From: JANNHK01 sp034408875
GTDB lineage: Bacteria; Actinomycetota; Acidimicrobiia; IMCC26256; PALSA-610
Direction: 5' to 3'
Length of the DNA: 7,551 bases
Assembly (NCBI GenBank): GCA_034408875.1
Contig: JAWXCJ010000208.1
Coordinates: 1 to 7,551, forward strand
Shown: positions 1 through 5,483 of the stretch, piece after piece
Numbering within the stretch: position 1 is the stretch's first letter
Layout of the letters: every line of letters begins with the position of its first letter
Notes under the pieces: model-generated
Told to the model about the DNA's origin: nothing
The model's input: the letters and a program-made list of their open reading frames with translations, nothing else
Databases searched by the model: none
Translations under genes and position numbers: made by a program

Positions 1-4
1 GCGC

Positions 5-10
5 TAGCCT
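5..10 (+). promoter_or_regulatory. -10 element of the dehydratase gene
   Basis: TAGCCT matches the TAnnnT form of an actinobacterial -10 and ends 9 nt before the ATG at 20. With the usual 6-7 nt to the transcription start, the mRNA would carry only 2-3 nt of leader. There is no Shine-Dalgarno-like run in the 9 nt. The same hexamer with the same 9-nt spacing precedes the minus-strand SDR gene. The -35 region lies outside the window. Confidence 0.5.
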
Positions 11-19
11 CGGCGCTCC

Positions 20-499
20 ATGGCACTCACCGAATTGAAGGGGCGCCCGCTCGGCACCCAGAAGGTCGTCATCGAACGGGGTCCGGTGCGCGTGTTCGCG
101 CAGGCGCTCATGGACGACGACGAGGTCTACCGGTCCGACGCCGCACCCGTGCCACCGACGTACCCGTTCGTCATGCCCTACTGGGGTTCACTCGGCGAGG
201 GCGGCGCGGCCGGCCTGCCGATCGAGAACCTGCGGGGCAACGGGCGGGCGATCCTGCACGGTGAGCAGGAGTTCGAGTTCCACGGCGGCCGCTGGCCGCA
301 TGTCGGCGACGTCCTCGTCGGCGACGGCGTGATCGCCGACGTGTACGAGAAGGAACGTTCCGACGGCGGCAAGCTCGAGTTCTACGTCACCGAGACGACG
401 TGGAAGCACGAGGCGTCGGGTGACCCGATCGTGACCGCGAAGTTCACGCTCACGATCGTGTGCAAACCCGACGCCGCCGCGCCGAAACCGCTCTCCTAG
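20..499 (+). CDS. FAS1-like / MaoC N-terminal-type dehydratase domain protein
   Basis: This 159-residue protein looks like the N-terminal hot-dog half of a MaoC-type hydratase (the FAS1-like dehydratase family, comparable in type to mycobacterial HadA/HadC). The family signature is visible in order: RGPVRVFAQALMDDDEVYR near residues 20-38, the PPTYPFVM stretch around 45-52, LHGEQEFEFH around 79-88, then a VGDVL turn followed by YEKERSDGGKLEFYV and a TLTIV end strand. In this family the half usually pairs with a second MaoC subunit that carries the catalytic Asp-His pair and hydrates or dehydrates enoyl/3-hydroxyacyl thioesters. No such Asp-His motif is obvious here, and no partner lies downstream, where the next gene is convergent, so a partner would have to be upstream outside the window or elsewhere. 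The ATG at 20 fits the -10 at 5-10. The CoA or ACP substrate is not readable. The family call is fairly sure; the role is inferred. Confidence 0.82.
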   Translation: MALTELKGRPLGTQKVVIERGPVRVFAQALMDDDEVYRSDAAPVPPTYPFVMPYWGSLGEGGAAGLPIENLRGNGRAILHGEQEFEFHGGRWPHVGDVLVGDGVIADVYEKERSDGGKLEFYVTETTWKHEASGDPIVTAKFTLTIVCKPDAAAPKPLS

Positions 500-501
500 T
501 T

Positions 502-2553
502 TCAGCTCTCGCACAACAGCGACGTGTCCTTCTTGTCGCCCTTGCACTTGTCGGTGCCTTCGGCTCCGTACATGAGGTCGATGCCCTCACCGGCGTAGAT
601 CGTGTCGTCTCCGGCACCGCCGTAGATCGAGTCGTTGTTGCGCTCGCCTTCGAGGATGTCGTTGCCGAGCCCACCCTCGATGTGGTCGGCGCCGTCACCA
701 CCCCAGATTGCGTCGTCACCGGAGCCGCCGAAGAGTTGGTCGAGATCACCGCGCCCGCGAATGATGTCGTTGCCCGACCCGCCGCAGATGATGTCTTCGC
801 CGTCGAGACCGTCGATGAAGTCGTCGCCGGCCAGACCCATGATGACGTCGGGACCCTTCGTGCCCCGCAGCCGGTCGTTGCCGGAGGTGCCGAGCACCGT
901 CGGCGTACGACCCAGACACGTCTTGGGCTCGAGGACGATGTTCACCACCTTCGTCTCGCCGTCGGCCACGGTCACGTTGGGAATGTTCGTGTTCACGTAC
1001 TTGTCCGGCGCGATGCAGTCGTCGACGAACAGTGTGTACGTCCCCGAAGGAACGTCACCGATGCGATACCCACCGGTCGACGACGTCGGTTGGGGGAACG
1101 ACAGAGGTCCGGCACGCCGGACGCACACGTCGCCGCCGACCGAGTTTCCGTCGGTGTCGGTGACAGCGCCGACGATCGTTCCACCGCCGAGCACGGCGTC
1201 GACGTGACTGCGGGTCGTACCGATTGGGAGATCAATCGTGTTCGCCGCTTCGAGCGTCGGCTTGTCGTTCCACCACTCGCTGATCGACGTCGAAGTTCCG
1301 AAGCGGAACGCCGTGAACAGCACCTTGTACGTGCCGCCCGGCAGCCCGCCAAGCCGGTACGCACCGGTCGGGCTCACACCGGTCGAACCGACGAACTGGC
1401 CGGCGGCCGTGTACGCGTCGACGAACGTGAAGTCCGCCGGCGATCCGAGCATGGTCACGGTTCCCAAGAGGACCCCGCCCACGCGCAGACTCTCGTCGAC
1501 GTTGGCGGTGCCGCCGCCGGTGACATGCACAGCTTGTGCCGCGGCCTCGGTGGCGGCGTCGTGGTACCACTCATCCGCGTATTCCGCCGCGCGGTTGAAC
1601 GCGCAGTCCACGAACCGCACCTTGTAGTCGCCCGCAGCGAGGCCGTCGATGCGGTAGGCGCCGGACATGTTGGTGAATCCGGAGCCGAAGTTGAACTCGT
1701 TCGTGCCCGAGGCGAGCACGCAGATCTCGTTGAGGGGCCCACCGGTCTGGAAGTCGGTGACGACACCAGTGAGCGACGCCGGGCGCGCCAATCCGGCGTC
1801 GGCTACGAATGTCGCATCGGAGCCGAGGTCGATCAAGTCGATGTCCTCGTACTCGCGTGCGTTGTCCCACCACTCGCCGACGTAGCGGTCGCGGCTCCCG
1901 TAGGTCGCGCAGTCGAAGAAGTTGAGTTGGTAGGAACTCGGCGCCATCGGACCCAGCCGGTACGCGCCCGTCACCGACGTGCGCCCCTGGAAGTAGGAGA
2001 AGTCAGCACCCGTCGCGGTCACGCAGACGTCGGCAAGTGCATCGCCGGAAACGTCGTCGGTGACGACGCCTTCGACGGCGCTGGTCGGCGCCCACGAGAA
2101 CACGATGCGGCCGTGGCCCCCCGAGCCCGCGGCGGCCGCGATGCGGATGAACTGGTCGTCGGCATCGAAGGTGACGCGAGCATTCGTCGTGCTCGGGTCG
2201 AAGTCGTCGTTGCAGGTCTCGACCACGTCGCCCGCGCCGAGGATCTCGATGACCGGGTCGGCATCAGGGGTGGTCCCGAAGACCGTGATCGTCATCTCGC
2301 CCGAGAGGTATTGCTTTCCGGGGAGCTTCCACCACAGGTCGCCGTCGACCTGGACACCGCAGGCCGTCGGACCACCGTCGAGCGTCACGGCACCCAGGTC
2401 GACCTCGAGGTCGGCCGGTGGTGCGTCGCTCCAGGCCCTCGCCCGGTCGTCGTTGTCGGCCCCGCCGTGATCGGCTGCGGCCACTGACAGGTTGAAGGGG
2501 ATGCTGCCGAGCGCGATGACGCCCGCCAAACCCCACATCCAGCTCTTACGCAC
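502..2553 (-). CDS. Sec-exported RTX protein with PPC-like domain and four carboxypeptidase-regulatory-like repeats
   Basis: This 683-residue protein appears secreted or surface-exposed. Residues 1-27 form a Sec signal peptide (MRKSW, hydrophobic core, then VAAA before Asp28). Residues about 50-155 resemble a bacterial pre-peptidase C-terminal (PPC) beta-sandwich (DGDLWWKL, TCNDD, RIVFSW). Four related beta-sandwich repeats follow at about 160-255, 258-355, 360-455 and 459-542, each with a GVVTD-type opening, a GAYRL/I turn and a GxYxVxF strand; the first three also have EWW or EWY. Residues 555-671 are 13 calcium-binding RTX nonapeptides of the GGxGxDxIx type, and a short tail ends in CES. 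There is no C-terminal sorting motif, no transmembrane anchor and no type I secretion gene nearby. The start is GTG, with a GAGGGG ribosome site about 8 nt upstream, so unlike many neighbours this message has a leader. The stop lies 2 bp from that of the convergent gene at 20-499. An adhesive, matrix or calcium-binding structural role is likely; no catalytic motif is seen. Confidence 0.85.
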   Translation of the reverse strand: MRKSWMWGLAGVIALGSIPFNLSVAAADHGGADNDDRARAWSDAPPADLEVDLGAVTLDGGPTACGVQVDGDLWWKLPGKQYLSGEMTITVFGTTPDADPVIEILGAGDVVETCNDDFDPSTTNARVTFDADDQFIRIAAAAGSGGHGRIVFSWAPTSAVEGVVTDDVSGDALADVCVTATGADFSYFQGRTSVTGAYRLGPMAPSSYQLNFFDCATYGSRDRYVGEWWDNAREYEDIDLIDLGSDATFVADAGLARPASLTGVVTDFQTGGPLNEICVLASGTNEFNFGSGFTNMSGAYRIDGLAAGDYKVRFVDCAFNRAAEYADEWYHDAATEAAAQAVHVTGGGTANVDESLRVGGVLLGTVTMLGSPADFTFVDAYTAAGQFVGSTGVSPTGAYRLGGLPGGTYKVLFTAFRFGTSTSISEWWNDKPTLEAANTIDLPIGTTRSHVDAVLGGGTIVGAVTDTDGNSVGGDVCVRRAGPLSFPQPTSSTGGYRIGDVPSGTYTLFVDDCIAPDKYVNTNIPNVTVADGETKVVNIVLEPKTCLGRTPTVLGTSGNDRLRGTKGPDVIMGLAGDDFIDGLDGEDIICGGSGNDIIRGRGDLDQLFGGSGDDAIWGGDGADHIEGGLGNDILEGERNNDSIYGGAGDDTIYAGEGIDLMYGAEGTDKCKGDKKDTSLLCES
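541..891 (-). repeat. RTX calcium-binding nonapeptide array (13 units)
   Basis: Thirteen consecutive 27-bp units encode residues 555-671 of the exported protein. Most follow GGxGxDxIx, for example GGSGNDIIR, GGSGDDAIW and GGAGDDTIY. Units 6 (GRGDLDQLF), 10 (GERNNDSIY) and 13 (GAEGTDKCK) are degenerate. In RTX proteins such arrays fold as a parallel beta roll when calcium binds between turns. A cysteine in unit 4 and two near the end (positions 590, 670 and 681) are additions to the canonical pattern. Confidence 0.88.
928..2076 (-). repeat. Four carboxypeptidase-regulatory-like repeats
   Basis: Protein residues about 160-542 contain four homologous units of 85-98 residues. Shared landmarks are a VTD/VTM opening, GAYR or GGYR, a G-x-Y-x-V/L-x-F strand and, in units 1-3, an EWW/EWY tryptophan-rich turn. 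Units 1, 2 and 4 each carry two cysteines at equivalent places (177/215, 278/317, 477/513); unit 3 has neither. Unit 4 lacks the tryptophan turn and leads straight into the linker before the RTX array. They are too diverged to be recent DNA duplications. Confidence 0.75.
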
Positions 2554-2671
2554 GTGCCGCCCCTCGCGCTCGGACCCCGCCCGGGTCCCCCTTGTTGTTC
2601 ATATGACGCCGGCGGCCGGTGTCCGGTTGCGTGGTAATTCGACCCAGATGCGCTCTCGGTAGTGTCCGGCC
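2554..2671. promoter_or_regulatory. Divergent intergenic region with 5'-leader hairpin
   Basis: These 118 bp separate the exported RTX gene (-) from the SnoaL-like gene (+). On the minus strand a GAGGGG motif sits about 8 nt before the GTG at 2553. Just upstream of it is a 6-bp hairpin with arms GGACCC (2572-2577) and GGGTCC (2583-2588) and a 5-nt loop, which would lie in the RTX mRNA leader. No convincing -10/-35 pair was found for the minus gene. The plus gene has its own -10 at 2660-2665. Confidence 0.35.
2660..2665 (+). promoter_or_regulatory. -10 element giving a leaderless SnoaL-like mRNA
   Basis: TAGTGT is followed by exactly 6 nt (CCGGCC) and then the GTG at 2672. This is the spacing of a leaderless actinobacterial gene, in which transcription begins at or next to the first base of the start codon. 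There is no Shine-Dalgarno sequence. It supports GTG 2672 as the start rather than an internal codon. Confidence 0.6.
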
Positions 2672-3127
2672 GTGCCGTACACACCCGGGCAGCTTTCCGA
2701 CCTGGCCGAGATCCGTGACGTGGTCAACCGGTACGCGTGGGCGCTCGACACCAAGGACTGGGCGCTGCTCGACACGTGCTTCGCCGCCGACGCGTACCTC
2801 GACTATTCGTCGAACCCGGGCGGCAAAGAAGGCCCGTACTCCGAGATTCGCGGCTGGTTGGAACACCAACTCGCCGCGTTCGTGATGCTCCAGCACCTCA
2901 TGATGAACGCCGAGGTGCAACTCGACGGCGACCGCGCGACGGTGCGCACGATGATGGCGAACCCGATGGGCGCGCGCACCAAGGCGGGACCGCCGCACGT
3001 GTTCTACGTCGGCGGCCGGTACGACGACGAGTTCGTACGCACGGCCGACGGTTGGCGCATCACACGCCGCGCCGAAACGCTCCTGTGGTTCGAAGGGTCC
3101 CTGCCGCCGGAACTGATACGCGAGTAA
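2672..3127 (+). CDS. SnoaL-like (NTF2 fold) protein
   Basis: A 151-residue protein with the layout of the SnoaL-like polyketide cyclase / scytalone dehydratase-type alpha+beta cone. An N-terminal helix contains IRDVVNRYAWALDTKDW (residues 14-30), followed by LLDTCFAADAYLDY (32-45), a central QHLMMNAEVQLDGDRATVRT segment with His74 and Asn78, and a C-terminal YDDEFVRTADGWRITRR sheet. These features are typical of the family, whose members include isomerases, dehydratases, hydroxylating-dioxygenase small subunits and binding proteins. His74 and the acidic/Tyr residues around 21-45 could line the pocket. The gene stands alone, convergent with 3137-3508 and separated from its stop by 9 bp. GTG is chosen because of the -10 exactly 6 nt upstream. 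The family is fairly sure; the substrate is unknown. Confidence 0.82.
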   Translation: MPYTPGQLSDLAEIRDVVNRYAWALDTKDWALLDTCFAADAYLDYSSNPGGKEGPYSEIRGWLEHQLAAFVMLQHLMMNAEVQLDGDRATVRTMMANPMGARTKAGPPHVFYVGGRYDDEFVRTADGWRITRRAETLLWFEGSLPPELIRE

Positions 3128-3146
3128 GCCGGACGGTCAGTCGCGT
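3118..3146. terminator. Possible bidirectional stem around convergent stops (weak)
   Basis: Arms ACGCGA (3118-3123) and TCGCGT (3141-3146) can pair as a 6-bp stem enclosing 17 nt that contain both stop codons, TAA at 3125-3127 (+) and TGA read from 3139-3137 (-). No T-tract follows on either strand. The loop is long and GC-rich DNA produces such stems by chance, so this is only a candidate. Confidence 0.22.
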
Positions 3147-3508
3147 CGCAGCAGGAACGCGACGTTGTCGTGGCACAGTCCGGGCGCGTCGGCGGGCTCG
3201 ACCGGTGGGATCGGGTCGTGTTGAGGATGCGAGAGCGGACGGCCGTCGACCAGCGCCGGCGCGATCTCGTCGGTGATCCACGCCTCACCGCGCAACGTGA
3301 GATGCGCGACCGGATGCACGCGACCGTGGCCGTCGGTGACGACGCTCGCGCACCAACGGTCCCAGGCGAGCATGTTGGCCGTGAGCGCGGCGAGGTCGAC
3401 GTCGAGGCGGCGTTCCCACAGCAACAATGGCTCCCTCGCGCACCATGTCGGGGCCTGCGGCTGGTGGATGCTGCGCTGCGTCCGCACGCTCACGGTCGGA
3501 GCTTTCAC
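3137..3508 (-). CDS. Hypothetical protein, 123 residues
   Basis: I do not recognise this family. It is probably a real gene: the segment around WERRLDVDLAALTANMLAWD uses G or C at nearly every third position, and the frame fills the gap between two other genes almost exactly. The protein has no signal peptide or membrane segment. It is rich in Trp, His and Pro, with a Pro-rich HPQHDPIPPVEPADAP stretch near residues 93-108 and a CHDNVAFLLRRD end. Third positions are less GC-biased in the first 30 codons, so a downstream TTG at 3427, preceded by an AGGGAG ribosome-site-like sequence, is an alternative start. GTG 3508 is preferred because GAACGT lies 6 nt upstream as a -10. It diverges from the DUF2889 gene over 28 bp and converges with the SnoaL-like gene. 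Confidence 0.6.
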   Translation of the reverse strand: MKAPTVSVRTQRSIHQPQAPTWCAREPLLLWERRLDVDLAALTANMLAWDRWCASVVTDGHGRVHPVAHLTLRGEAWITDEIAPALVDGRPLSHPQHDPIPPVEPADAPGLCHDNVAFLLRRD

Positions 3509-3536
3509 GGCTCCACGTTCGCCTAACCTGCCGGCG
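3509..3536. promoter_or_regulatory. 28-bp divergent promoter, hypothetical gene / DUF2889 gene
   Basis: The whole space between the two start codons is 28 bp. On the plus strand TAACCT (3524-3529) is followed by 7 nt and the ATG at 3537. On the minus strand GAACGT (3520 down to 3515) is followed by 6 nt and the GTG at 3508; it keeps the conserved A at position 2 and T at position 6 of a -10. The two elements lie back to back 4 bp apart, so two polymerases could hardly occupy them at once. Both mRNAs would be leaderless. Confidence 0.45.
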
Positions 3537-4316
3537 ATGTCATCTGCGTTCGACCTCGGCCCGAACCGTGAGATCGACGCCTACCGGCGGCGCATCCGGG
3601 TCACAGCGGTCGAGCCGGGCGTCGTGGTCTCCGCGCTCGAGGACGACTTCCACCACTTCGTCGTCACCGTGCGCCACGATGGAGCGCACGTGATTTCGTG
3701 CGAGGCCGAGTCGTTGCGCTGGCCGTGGTCGACGTGTCCCGACGCGGCCGGGCCGCTCCGCGCGCTGGCGGGCATGCCGCTGTCGGAACGGTTCACCGCC
3801 GCGGCGAAGTGGACCGACCCGAAGCAGAACTGCACGCATCAGTACGACACGGCGTGCCATGCGATCACCCACGCGGCCGCGGGCCGCGAGACGCGGCAGT
3901 ACGACGTCGAGATCCCCTTGCGCGATCCGGCGACGGGCGCGACCGGCGTGCGCCTCTGGGTCGACGGCGCACTGTCGTTGTCGTGGACGTTGCGATGGGA
4001 CGGCATCGTCGACGCGGCGGCACCGTTCGACGCGGCGCCGTGGCGCGGCGGTTTCATGCGCTGGGCCGACGCGACCCTGCCCGCAGACGATGCCGAACGC
4101 GCGATCGTCCTGCGGCGCGCGTGCGACATCGGTATGGGTCGGGGCATGGACCTCGACGGCGTGCCCGTCGCGTCGAAGTTGCCCGGGCAGATGATCGGCA
4201 TCTGCCACACCATGCAACCGGGCGTGGTCGAGGTTGCGCTGCGTCACGTCGGATCGATCCGCGACTTCGCGGCGCGACCTGAGGCGATGTTGGCCGACGA
4301 GATGCCTCGGCGTTAG
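3537..4316 (+). CDS. DUF2889 domain protein
   Basis: A 259-residue soluble protein matching, as far as I recall it, the DUF2889 pattern. It has an N-terminal R-x-R-I-R-V strand, then G-x-V-V-x-A-LEDDFHHF (residues 28-41), a VRHDG turn (45-49), RWPWSTCPDA (61-70) followed by an L-x-x-LAGMPL helix, and an NCTHQYDTACHAITHA segment (98-113). The His39/40, Cys67, Cys99, His101 and His112 set looks like a conserved polar site. The function of the family is not established. In my experience it turns up near catabolic genes for hydrophobic compounds, which suits the SDR and SnoaL neighbours, but that is inference. The C-terminal half (from about 150) contains PWRGGFMRWADATLPADD and a Met/Gly-rich DIGMGRGMDLDG turn. 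ATG 3537 is chosen by the -10 at 3524-3529. The stop TAG overlaps the thioredoxin stop on the other strand. Confidence 0.72.
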   Translation: MSSAFDLGPNREIDAYRRRIRVTAVEPGVVVSALEDDFHHFVVTVRHDGAHVISCEAESLRWPWSTCPDAAGPLRALAGMPLSERFTAAAKWTDPKQNCTHQYDTACHAITHAAAGRETRQYDVEIPLRDPATGATGVRLWVDGALSLSWTLRWDGIVDAAAPFDAAPWRGGFMRWADATLPADDAERAIVLRRACDIGMGRGMDLDGVPVASKLPGQMIGICHTMQPGVVEVALRHVGSIRDFAARPEAMLADEMPRR

Positions 4317-4321
4317 CCGAG
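4306..4321. terminator. Hairpin with both convergent stop codons at its loop
   Basis: CTCGGC (4306-4311) and GCCGAG (4316-4321) form a perfect 6-bp GC-rich stem with a GTTA tetraloop. The loop contains the thioredoxin stop (TAA, minus strand) and most of the DUF2889 stop (TAG). Because the stem is symmetric it forms in both transcripts, at the exact point where the two genes meet. No T-tract follows on either side, so it would be a T-less bidirectional terminator or a 3'-end stabiliser. Confidence 0.4.
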
Positions 4322-4639
4322 CACTTCGGCGAGGTCCTCCATGAGGTGGCGCTTGCCGCGGGCGCCGATCAGTCGGAGCACGGGTTCGCCCTCACGGAAG
4401 AGGATGAGGGTCGGCATCGACATCACGTCGTAGCGAATCGTGGTCGCCGGGTTGTCGTCGACGTCGATCTTCGCGATGTGCAATCGGTCGGCGTGCTCGA
4501 CCGCGAGTTCGTCGAGGACCGGTGCGAGCTGCTTGCACGGGCCGCACCACTCGGCGGTGAACTCGACCAGGACGGCGCGGTCGGCGCCGAACACGGTCTC
4601 GTCAAAGGTCGCGTCAGACAGCTCCTGTACGTGAGTCAT
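4313..4639 (-). CDS. trxA: Thioredoxin
   Basis: A 108-residue single-domain thioredoxin of normal length that reduces protein disulfides in the cytoplasm using electrons from thioredoxin reductase. The active site WCGPCK occupies residues 31-36 after the VLVEFTAEW strand. The buried Asp-type position is occupied by Glu26, as in VEFTAEWC. The cis-proline loop SMPT is at 74-77, and LILFREGEPVLRLIGA gives the final strands. There is no signal peptide. The start has neither a -10 within 10 nt nor a clear ribosome site, and it lies 36 bp behind the co-directional SDR gene, so co-transcription with that gene is likely. Actinobacteria often have several thioredoxins; this one has no reductase gene next to it. 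Its stop codon overlaps that of the convergent DUF2889 gene by 4 bp. Confidence 0.95.
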   Translation of the reverse strand: MTHVQELSDATFDETVFGADRAVLVEFTAEWCGPCKQLAPVLDELAVEHADRLHIAKIDVDDNPATTIRYDVMSMPTLILFREGEPVLRLIGARGKRHLMEDLAEVLG

Positions 4640-4675
4640 AGGCCGGTGAACCCCGCGGGTTCGTCCGGTATTCCC

Positions 4676-5458
4676 CTATTCCCCGACGGGGTCGCCGGTG
4701 GTGACGTAGCCGCCCTGGTTGCTGCGGCCCCAGCCCCCGGCCGCGAGATTGCCGCCGTCGACATGCACCGTGGTGCCGGTGACGAACTGCGACAGGTTCG
4801 ACACCAGGTACAGGGCCGCGCCGGCGACGTCGTCGACGTGCCCCTGGCGCGGGAGCGGCGTCTTGATCGGGACGTCGCCGATTCCGGGGGTGGGGATGAC
4901 ATCGGGCGCGATGCAGTTGATGCGAATGTTGCGGTCGCCGAGTTCGAGCGCCAGGGTCTGGGTGAGGTTCGCGACACCGGCCTTCATCGCCGAGTACACC
5001 GCGAAGCCGGGCGCGGCCCGGTGCGCCTCGATCGACGTGATGTTCACGATCGACCCGCCGTTCGCCATCTTGGGCACGCACGCGCGGACGAAGTTGGTGA
5101 CGCTGGTGAAGTTCTCGCGGATGAGGGAGTCCTGGCCCTTGTCGTTGACGTCGGTGAACGCGGCGAAGAAGCCGCCACCCGCGTTGTTGACGAGGATGTC
5201 GACGCGGTCGAAGCCGTCGATCCACTCGCGCACGGCGTCGCCGTCGCGCACGTCGAGCACGGCGGTGTGGGCTCGCCGCCCCGCGGCCTCGATGTCCCGC
5301 ACGGTCGTCTGGAGTCCGTCGGCGTCGCGGTCGCAGATCGCCACGTCGGCACCGAACCGGGCGAACGTCGCGGCGATCGCCTGTCCGATGCCCGATGCCG
5401 CGCCGGTCACGACCGCGAGGCGATCGGTGAGCAGGATCGAGTCGGGGGTGATGGCCAT
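4676..5458 (-). CDS. Short-chain dehydrogenase/reductase, NAD-type features
   Basis: A 260-residue classical SDR with an intact catalytic set. The cofactor motif TGAASGIG is at residues 18-25, LVNNAG at 89-94 and Asn116 in ENFTS; Ser142 is in NITSI, with Tyr155 and Lys159 in YSAMK. The second Rossmann strand ends in CDRD (42-45), and its acidic Asp43 is the usual sign of preference for NAD(H) over NADP(H). The C-terminal part (INCIAPDVIPTPGIG, then FVTGTTVHVDGG) is the standard substrate and tetramer region, followed by a Gly-rich tail of about 25 residues (AAGGWGRSNQGGYVTTG). It probably oxidises or reduces an alcohol/keto group on a hydrophobic substrate, which cannot be specified. The start ATG fits TAGCCT 9 nt upstream. 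Thioredoxin follows 36 bp downstream on the same strand. Confidence 0.9.
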   Translation of the reverse strand: MAITPDSILLTDRLAVVTGAASGIGQAIAATFARFGADVAICDRDADGLQTTVRDIEAAGRRAHTAVLDVRDGDAVREWIDGFDRVDILVNNAGGGFFAAFTDVNDKGQDSLIRENFTSVTNFVRACVPKMANGGSIVNITSIEAHRAAPGFAVYSAMKAGVANLTQTLALELGDRNIRINCIAPDVIPTPGIGDVPIKTPLPRQGHVDDVAGAALYLVSNLSQFVTGTTVHVDGGNLAAGGWGRSNQGGYVTTGDPVGE

Positions 5459-5483
5459 GTGCGCCGGAGGCTACTTTCACGGC
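5459..5483. promoter_or_regulatory. 25-bp bidirectional promoter with overlapping -10 elements
   Basis: Two -10 hexamers read outward from the same 10 bp. TACTTT on the plus strand (5472-5477) is followed by 6 nt and the GTG at 5484. TAGCCT on the minus strand (5473 down to 5468) is followed by 9 nt and the ATG ending at 5458. They share the TA/TA dinucleotide at 5472-5473. Only one polymerase could open this site at a time, so the two SDR genes should be expressed from a single shared melting region. A -35 for either promoter would fall inside the coding part of the other gene. Confidence 0.55.

Noticed and set aside
484..503. GAAAC/GTTTC inverted pair at the 499/502 convergent stops
   Set aside because: Only 5 bp, A/T-rich, with a 10-nt loop. 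It is too weak to call a terminator even though the location matches the other stop-codon hairpins.
460..2487. Long open frame of 675 codons on the plus strand opposite the RTX gene
   Set aside because: It is an antisense shadow. The minus-strand frame has a signal peptide, recognisable repeats and RTX units, while the plus frame gives a low-complexity Arg/Val/Asp-rich product with no domain. Long antisense frames are normal in GC-rich genes.
2546..2998. 150-codon minus-strand frame opposite the SnoaL-like gene
   Set aside because: The plus-strand SnoaL-like frame has family motifs and a -10. The minus frame is Arg/Val/His-rich and overlaps the RTX gene start.
3273..3536. N-terminal extension of the DUF2889 protein to 347 residues
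   Set aside because: The extra 88 codons lie opposite the 123-residue minus-strand gene, have weaker coding bias, and the -10 at 3524-3529 points to ATG 3537.
4719..5483. N-terminal extension of the plus-strand SDR to 517 residues
   Set aside because: The first 255 codons lie opposite the other SDR gene and give a Ser/Pro/Arg-rich sequence. The normal SDR N-terminus begins at GTG 5484, 6 nt after a good -10.
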